Origin: a bacterium
GTDB taxonomy: Bacteria; Arandabacterota; Arandabacteria; Arandabacterales; Arandabacteraceae
Assembly: GCA_025774405.1 (NCBI GenBank)
Contig: JALGWB010000037.1
Span: forward strand, 1 to 11,183
Reading direction: 5' to 3'
DNA length: 11,183 bases
The position numbers and the translations under genes are program-made. This document shows, piece after piece, positions 6,378 through 11,183 of this stretch (its first letter is position 1; each line of letters opens with the position of its first letter). Below the pieces are notes generated by a model. The model ran no database searches and was not told where the DNA came from. It saw only the letters and a program-made list of their open reading frames with translations.

Positions 6378-7488
6378 GACGAGCGGATCATCAAGGGAGC
6401 TCGAGCTTTATTTCGGACCTCAACACTTAGGCATGGTCGGCAATTTCAGTATTACCCTCAAGGTTGAAGGCGATCGCATATTAGAGGCACGAGCGAATCC
6501 AGGCTTTCTCCACAGGGGCTTTGAGAAACTGATGGAGTACAGAACTTGGATACAGAACTTTCCGATGGTCTGCAGGATAAATGTAATAGAGTCAGGCTCC
6601 ATGGAGATGATCTATTCCATGGCTGTGGAGAGTCTGGCGCAGATAGAGGTGCCAGAACGGGCACACTATGTAAGAAGCATCTACCTGGAACTTTGCAGGG
6701 TGAGCTCGCACCTTTTTGGTCTGTGGGCTTATTCAAACATGCTCGGATTCGATACTGTGGCACAATGGGCAATGTATCACAGAGACCTTATCCTCGACCT
6801 CCTGGAGGAGCTGACTGGTGGAAGGGTATACAACATATTCATATGGCCTGGAGGGGTTCGGCGCGATTTTCCCAAAGGCTTCGAAGATAGAATAGTCGAG
6901 ACACTTCATACCATAGGAAGCTGCGTACCTGACTACAATACTGCTTTCTTCGATAACCGCATTTTCTATGAGCGATCAAAGGGAATAGGGAGGATTACCC
7001 AGCAAGAGGCAAAGGAGCTGGGTGCCACTGGGCAGACCCTGAGAGCGACCGGCTTGAAGTTCGACATAAGGAAGGTAGCGCCATATGCCGCCTACGACAA
7101 AGTGGAGTGGGATGTGCCCGTGAGAGAGGATGGTGACGCATATTCAAGGATATTAGTGATAAGGGATGAAATGATCGAAAGTGTCCACATGATATTCAAG
7201 CTGCTTGAAGCTATGCCTCAAGGACCTGTTTACAATCGCATACCGAATCCTTTCAAGTGGAAAATACCCCCTGGTGACACCTATGTAAGATGTGAATCAT
7301 CGCGAGGGGAGCTGGGACTCTACCTAGTAAGCGATGGTGGAGAGAGGCCATACCGGGTACATTTCAGAACACCTTCATACACAAATGGCCTCATCTTGTT
7401 GGAGAAACTGCTTCAAGGGGCAAGCATCGCCGATGTCGGGAACATTATGATCAGCCTATACGTTGTGGCGCCGGAGATAGACAGATGA
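6355..7488 (+). CDS. nuoD: NuoD / [NiFe]-hydrogenase large-subunit-like protein without Ni ligands
   Basis: A NuoD/EchE/MbhL-family subunit of 377 residues from ATG 6355 (380 from ATG 6346; numbers below use the longer form). Family marks are F-G-P-Q-H at 23-27, G-F-L-H-R-G-F-E-K-L at 53-62, and the C-terminal E-I-D-R at 377-380. In hydrogenases two C-x-x-C pairs bind Ni-Fe. Aligned by eye, these positions are N79 and E82, and V374 and E377, so no metal site remains; the lone C76 is out of register. The complex I quinone ligands (His and Tyr of T. thermophilus Nqo4, His38 and Tyr87) align with V31 and V80. It is therefore probably neither a hydrogenase nor a classical quinone reductase, and fits the Ehr group. 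In-frame TGA at 6325 rules out any earlier start. It ends in an ATGA overlap with the next gene. Confidence 0.92.
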   Translation: MNGTSGNKTSGSSRELELYFGPQHLGMVGNFSITLKVEGDRILEARANPGFLHRGFEKLMEYRTWIQNFPMVCRINVIESGSMEMIYSMAVESLAQIEVPERAHYVRSIYLELCRVSSHLFGLWAYSNMLGFDTVAQWAMYHRDLILDLLEELTGGRVYNIFIWPGGVRRDFPKGFEDRIVETLHTIGSCVPDYNTAFFDNRIFYERSKGIGRITQQEAKELGATGQTLRATGLKFDIRKVAPYAAYDKVEWDVPVREDGDAYSRILVIRDEMIESVHMIFKLLEAMPQGPVYNRIPNPFKWKIPPGDTYVRCESSRGELGLYLVSDGGERPYRVHFRTPSYTNGLILLEKLLQGASIADVGNIMISLYVVAPEIDR

Positions 7489-9356
7489 AACAGAACAAGG
7501 AAAGGGGAACGGGCAGCCTCCTCAGGCCATTGAAGACGATTGGCTTTGTGCTCAGGAAACCGCAGACCCTGCGGTATCCCTTCGAACCCAAGGAGCCTGC
7601 GCCGAGATATCGGGGGTTCCATCTCAACGATTGGGAGAAGTGCACAGGCTGTGGCAATTGTGCCGAAATCTGTCCGAACCAAGCTATCAATATGGTGGAA
7701 ATAGCCGAAATACAACCTCAGCCTGGTATGAAAAACGAACGTCCGCAGCTGGACTACGGCAGGTGCTGCTTCTGCGGCTTGTGCGTCGATATTTGCCCAG
7801 CGGGTTCATTGAGGCTATCGAGGGACTATTTCCATATTCATTTCGATCCGAAGACCTTTGTCTTCGTGCCCCAAGATGACAAGACGGATCACGAGCACTT
7901 TTACCCTATCGAGGAATACTCTATATTCAAGGCAAGCCTTACCCATCGCAGGCAAGATTATGAGGGCTTCGGTCCCGATCTAAACTTTGCTCTGTTCGAT
8001 CCCCAACGTGTACCTATGAATGAGGTAGAACCTGACAAGAGGGTACTATCGTTCGTAGAGCAGGTCTTGGGATATGACCGCCAGGAAGCACGAGCCGAAG
8101 CCTCAAGATGCCTGGAGTGCAAGCTATGCGAGGAAGCATGCCCTGCTCACATGAAAATATCGGATTATATCAAGGCAATCTATGAAGATCAGCCAGCCGA
8201 AGCGCTCAGAGAGATATTTGAGGATAATCCGATACCATCCATCTGTGGCAGAATATGCATGAAGCATTGCGAAAAGGCATGTTCCCTGAGCATTAGGGGC
8301 GAACCTCTAGCCATAAGGTGGCTCAAGAGATTCGTTGCTGATTCGATCACCGATTATCAAGTTGCCCTCGACCAGAAGACTGCTGAACCTAGTGGCAAGA
8401 AAGTTGCAGTAATAGGTGCAGGTCCAAGCGGACTCTCAGTTGCCTATTTTCTTTCTTTGAAGGGCCACAAAGTCGTGGTTTTCGATTCCTTGCCTGGTGG
8501 TGGGGGGACACTGCGTGTCGGACCGCCGCCTTATAGACTACCACTTGAAGCCATCGATAAGGATGTCGATTACATTGCCTCTCTGGGGGTCGAATTCAGA
8601 TTCAATACAACAGTAGGTAAGGATGTGCTCTTCGAAGACATTCTGAAGGGCTACGACGCTGTCTTCGTTGGCGTAGGGACAGGAGTCAGTCGATCTACGA
8701 AGGTAACGAATAGCGACAGAGCGCACTTGGCACTCCCCTTCCTCGAGCAAAGCAAGCTTGGCACACCTGTGAAGGTGGGCAAGGAAGTGATCGTTATCGG
8801 TGGTGGAAACGTGGCCATCGACGTTGCTAGAGTAGCGCTGCGCTTGCAGCATATACAGTATCCCAATGAAGCGGTGGTAACCAAGATCGTGTCTCTGGAA
8901 GATTGGGATGAGATGCCAGCAACCAAGGAAGAGATCGAGGACGCGAAGGCAGAAGGAATCCGATTCAACCCCGGATGGGGGCCTAAGGAAATCAAAGTCG
9001 CAGACGGTAAAGTGCAAGGCCTCCTTTGCATGAAGGTGAAGGCAGTGTTTGATGAGACGGGGCGGTTCAACCCTACTTTCTACGAGGATGAGCTGATGTT
9101 CCTCGAAGGGGACATGGTGATCGAAGCGATTGGCCAAGGAGCTGATTTCTCTTTCATTCCTCAACAGATCCTTGAAAAGCTCGAATTCACCCCTTGGGGA
9201 AAGGTCAAGGTCGATGAAAATGGGATGACGACAATCCCTGGCATCTTTGCCGGTGGTGATATAGTCAATCTCAACTTGGATGCCGTCACTGCCATTGCCG
9301 ATGCCAAGGTGGCTGCGGAAGGAATTGACAAGTGGCTTCGCAGGAAAACCACATAA
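7485..9356 (+). CDS. NuoI-like ferredoxin domain fused to GltD/NfnL-like FAD oxidoreductase
   Basis: A 623-residue fusion. Residues 1 to about 150 are NuoI-like, with two [4Fe-4S] motifs: C53/C56/C59/C63 (C-T-G-C-G-N-C-A-E-I-C-P) and C94/C97/C100/C104. Residues from about 195 on are a complete GltD/NfnL-type flavoprotein. It has two more cysteine sets (C209/C212/C215/C219 and C254/C258/C262/C266), the FAD loop G-A-G-P-S-G (311-316), a dinucleotide site G-G-G-N-V-A-I-D (439-446), and the terminal FAD motif G-I-F-A-G-G-D (586-592). NuoI normally ends at about 150-180 residues and GltD at about 450, so both parts are full size. The reading frame is continuous with no sign of a frameshift. Likely role (inference): passing electrons between NAD(P)H, FAD and the NuoB cluster. 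The usual NADPH-binding Y-R-R before E-M-P-A is S-L-E here. It starts in an ATGA overlap with the NuoD-like gene. Confidence 0.93.
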   Translation: MKQNKERGTGSLLRPLKTIGFVLRKPQTLRYPFEPKEPAPRYRGFHLNDWEKCTGCGNCAEICPNQAINMVEIAEIQPQPGMKNERPQLDYGRCCFCGLCVDICPAGSLRLSRDYFHIHFDPKTFVFVPQDDKTDHEHFYPIEEYSIFKASLTHRRQDYEGFGPDLNFALFDPQRVPMNEVEPDKRVLSFVEQVLGYDRQEARAEASRCLECKLCEEACPAHMKISDYIKAIYEDQPAEALREIFEDNPIPSICGRICMKHCEKACSLSIRGEPLAIRWLKRFVADSITDYQVALDQKTAEPSGKKVAVIGAGPSGLSVAYFLSLKGHKVVVFDSLPGGGGTLRVGPPPYRLPLEAIDKDVDYIASLGVEFRFNTTVGKDVLFEDILKGYDAVFVGVGTGVSRSTKVTNSDRAHLALPFLEQSKLGTPVKVGKEVIVIGGGNVAIDVARVALRLQHIQYPNEAVVTKIVSLEDWDEMPATKEEIEDAKAEGIRFNPGWGPKEIKVADGKVQGLLCMKVKAVFDETGRFNPTFYEDELMFLEGDMVIEAIGQGADFSFIPQQILEKLEFTPWGKVKVDENGMTTIPGIFAGGDIVNLNLDAVTAIADAKVAAEGIDKWLRRKTT

Positions 9357-9397
9357 TTGGACCCTTTGTCCTATCGTTTGATGGACGGGTAGAAACA

Positions 9398-9404
9398 GAA
9401 GGAG
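9398..9404 (+). promoter_or_regulatory. ribosome binding site of hdrA
   Basis: GAAGGAG lies 6 bases before ATG 9411. The 54-base gap from the previous stop shows no hairpin-plus-T-run terminator and no clear promoter, so read-through transcription is likely. Confidence 0.7.
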
Positions 9405-9410
9405 TCGACA

Positions 9411-11183
9411 ATGAAAATCGGCGTATACGTCTGTCACTGCGGTGGGAATATATCTGATACTGTTGACGTTCAGGCAGTGGCATCACTCGCAGAAAATCAA
9501 CCGGATGTCGTCTTGGTACGGGATTACTCGCATATGTGCTCCGAGGTTGGTCAGAAGATGATATGGGATGACATCACCGACCACAAATTGGATAGAGTCG
9601 TTATTGCCGCTTGTTCACCGCAGTTTCACGAGAACACTTTCATGGCGACGGTTGAGAAGGCAGGCTTGTCCCCATATGTCTTGGAGATAGCTAACATCCG
9701 TGAGCAATGCGCGTGGCCGCACTTCAACCTTCCTGAAGCCGCGACTGCGAAGGCCAAAGACCTTGTGGCAATGTCCATAGCAAAAGCTAGGCTGGATGAG
9801 GCACTGGCAAAAAGGACTATGCCCATCGGAAAGAGGGTTTTAGTGGTGGGGGGTGGTATTGCTGGCATTCAGGCATCACTCGATCTGGCTGATGCAGGAT
9901 TCAAGGTCTATCTTGTGGAGAAAGAGCCAACAATAGGTGGCAAAATGGCTAAACTCTCTAGGACCTTCCCCACCGAAGATTGTGCAGCATGCATACTCTC
10001 ACCCAAGATGGCAGACGTCCCAGCCAATCCAAACATAGAGCTGCTAACCTTCACAGAAATAGAAGAAATAACCGGGTATCTTGGCAACTACGAGGTGACC
10101 GTCATCAAGAAACCGAGATACGTCGATACTGAAAGATGCACAGCATGTGGCAAGTGCACCGAGGTTTGTCCTGTAGTGGTTCCTAATGAATATGAAGAGG
10201 GGCTCACTTCCAGGAAGGCCATATACCTGCCGTCACCTATAGCAGTGCCACACAGCTTTGTCCTTGATGATCAGGCATGCCTTGGGCTTTTCCCTATGGC
10301 ATGCGAGCAGTGTTCCGAGGTTTGTGAGCCCAATGCGATAAACTATGATGACACCCCTGAACGAGTGAAATTCATAGTGGATACAATTATTGTTGCCACC
10401 GGTTTTGATATCTTCGATGCAAGGGGCAAGAAGGTCTATGGAATTGAGCACTCAAGAAATGTGATCACTGCCCTCGATATGGAGCGCCTCATAGTGCATG
10501 CGTCAGAAGGCAAGCCATTAAGGCCTATAGGCCAGAGGATTGCATTCATTCAGTGTGTTGGATCGAGAGATGAACAAGTCGGAAACGAGCATTGCTCGAG
10601 AATCTGCTGCATGTATGCTACCAAATTATCTCAGCTGCTCAAGCGCTCCGATCCCAGGCGAGATGTTTACGTATTCTACACCGATCTCAGGGCATACGGC
10701 AAAGGCTTCGAGGAGTACTATAAGAGAGCGCAGAGAACAGGGGTCAAGTTCATTAGAGGACGAGTTGCCGAAGTCAATAGTAGTTCCAGTGATGGGAAGG
10801 TCACTCTAAAAGTGGAAGACACACTTACACGCCAGATTATTGAGACGGATTTCGATCTGGTGGTGCTTTCAGTTGGCCTGTTGCCTGGCGAAGGGACGAA
10901 GCAAATCGCTAGGATTTTGAAACTAGCAAAGAGCCCGGATGGCTTCCTTCAAGAAGCACATCCCAAGTTCAGACCTGTTGATACCCTTGCAGATGGTGTG
11001 TTCATTTGCGGATGTGCACAAGGTCCTAAGGATATTCCTGACACAGTGGCTCAGGCGAGCGCCGCTTCTTCAAGGGCAATTAGGCTCATGAATAAGGGGA
11101 AGTATGACATAGCTCCGGTCATTGCATTCGTTCATGAGGACCTGTGCAATGGCTGCGGAGAATGCATTGGGCATTGCCCCTTC
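9411..11183 (+). CDS. hdrA: HdrA, heterodisulfide reductase flavin subunit (3' end outside window)
   Basis: An open frame of 591 codons reaches the last base without a stop. It is HdrA, the FAD/Fe-S subunit that in methanogens bifurcates electrons and in many anaerobes works with HdrBC, Mvh or NADH-dehydrogenase partners. Visible are the N-terminal domain Y-V-C-H-C-G-G-N-I (C8, C10), with H-M-C-S (C43) and A-A-C-S-P-Q-F-H-E (C68). Next come the FAD-binding G-G-G-I-A-G (147-152) and G-G-K-M-A-K-L-S-R-T-F-P (177-188). Fe-S motifs follow at C243/C246/C249/C253 and C290/C298/C301/C305, then C-V-G-S-R (C382) and C-S-R-I-C-C (C395, C399, C400). A C-terminal ferredoxin motif begins at C579/C582/C585/C589. 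HdrA is usually about 650 residues, so only the last part is missing. ATG 9411 has a GAAGGAG site. Any hdrB or hdrC would lie beyond the window. Confidence 0.95.
   Translation, partial: MKIGVYVCHCGGNISDTVDVQAVASLAENQPDVVLVRDYSHMCSEVGQKMIWDDITDHKLDRVVIAACSPQFHENTFMATVEKAGLSPYVLEIANIREQCAWPHFNLPEAATAKAKDLVAMSIAKARLDEALAKRTMPIGKRVLVVGGGIAGIQASLDLADAGFKVYLVEKEPTIGGKMAKLSRTFPTEDCAACILSPKMADVPANPNIELLTFTEIEEITGYLGNYEVTVIKKPRYVDTERCTACGKCTEVCPVVVPNEYEEGLTSRKAIYLPSPIAVPHSFVLDDQACLGLFPMACEQCSEVCEPNAINYDDTPERVKFIVDTIIVATGFDIFDARGKKVYGIEHSRNVITALDMERLIVHASEGKPLRPIGQRIAFIQCVGSRDEQVGNEHCSRICCMYATKLSQLLKRSDPRRDVYVFYTDLRAYGKGFEEYYKRAQRTGVKFIRGRVAEVNSSSSDGKVTLKVEDTLTRQIIETDFDLVVLSVGLLPGEGTKQIARILKLAKSPDGFLQEAHPKFRPVDTLADGVFICGCAQGPKDIPDTVAQASAASSRAIRLMNKGKYDIAPVIAFVHEDLCNGCGECIGHCPF

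Noticed and set aside
6546..6890. 114-codon plus-strand frame inside the NuoD-like gene
   Set aside because: Alternative frame within a conserved gene; no start site signal or motif.
6355..7488. [NiFe] hydrogenase large subunit
   Set aside because: No C-x-x-C pair is present near the N-terminus or at the C-terminus, so the Ni-Fe centre cannot be bound.
8651..9070. 139-codon minus-strand frame
   Set aside because: Shadow of the GltD-like coding region, with low-complexity Ser/Pro/Thr composition and no motif.
7485..9356. Assembly error joining separate nuoI and gltD genes
   Set aside because: The joining region (about residues 150-195) is an ordinary open frame with similar codon use and no relic stop or start, and both domains are complete; I accept a real fusion, though read support was not available.
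9357..9410. Terminator or promoter in the 54-base gap before hdrA
   Set aside because: No stable hairpin with a T run and no convincing -35/-10 pair; only a ribosome binding site is clear.
8538..9437. 299-codon open frame on the minus strand
   Set aside because: It lies antisense to the GltD-like domain and the start of hdrA. The plus strand carries conserved FAD and nucleotide motifs through the whole stretch, and the minus-strand protein shows no recognisable motif.
10540..10809. 89-codon plus-strand frame inside hdrA
   Set aside because: Out of frame with HdrA, whose C-V-G-S-R and C-S-R-I-C-C motifs run through the same bases.

Overview
The window is a stretch of one long, tightly packed, all-plus-strand operon that runs off both ends. 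It encodes a membrane-bound, complex I-like machine of the group 4 [NiFe]-hydrogenase / Mrp-antiporter superfamily, followed by two soluble-type flavin and iron-sulfur electron-entry proteins. Ten consecutive genes overlap or are separated by 3 bases or fewer. The eleventh, an hdrA, follows after 54 bases with a good ribosome binding site and probably belongs to the same transcript. I see no promoter, terminator, RNA gene, repeat, insertion sequence or CRISPR array.

Layout. 2-514: C-terminal part of an MbhE/MrpB-type protein whose start lies outside the window. 511-870: MrpC/NuoK-like. 864-2348: MrpD/NuoN-like antiporter subunit. 2345-4213: HyfB/NuoL-like antiporter subunit. 4207-5103: NuoH/HyfC-like anchor. 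5107-5682: NuoB-like Fe-S subunit. 5675-6190: NuoC-like. 6177-6377: small basic unrecognised ORF. 6355-7488: NuoD/hydrogenase-large-subunit-like protein. 7485-9356: fusion of a NuoI-like two-[4Fe-4S] ferredoxin domain to a complete GltD/NfnL-like FAD oxidoreductase. 9411-11183: HdrA, cut by the window end.

How the genes fit together. The NuoB-C-D-I-H core with Mrp-type and HyfB-type antiporter subunits has the architecture of Ech/Mbh/Mbs/complex I enzymes, in which electron flow through Fe-S clusters drives H+ or Na+ translocation. By eye alignment, the NuoD-like subunit has lost all four Ni-binding cysteines, so it should not be a hydrogenase. It also lacks the His and Tyr that bind quinone in complex I. 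This places it among the 'energy-converting hydrogenase related' (Ehr) complexes, whose substrate is unknown in most cases. The two electron-input proteins are the distinctive part. The GltD-like flavoprotein is covalently fused to the NuoI subunit, and HdrA is a flavin protein known for electron bifurcation. Together they suggest a module exchanging electrons among NAD(P)H, ferredoxin and possibly thiol/disulfide carriers, coupled to an ion gradient. That coupling is inference.

Organism. The gene content (Ehr-type complex, HdrA, many ferredoxin-type clusters) points to a strict anaerobe. Base composition looks near 50% GC by eye, AGG/AGA arginine codons are common, starts include ATG, GTG and TTG, and Shine-Dalgarno sites are clear. 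An uncultured-type anaerobic bacterium (for example Chloroflexota/Dehalococcoidia or a similar lineage) is a reasonable guess, but the sequence does not settle the phylum, and an archaeal source is not excluded.
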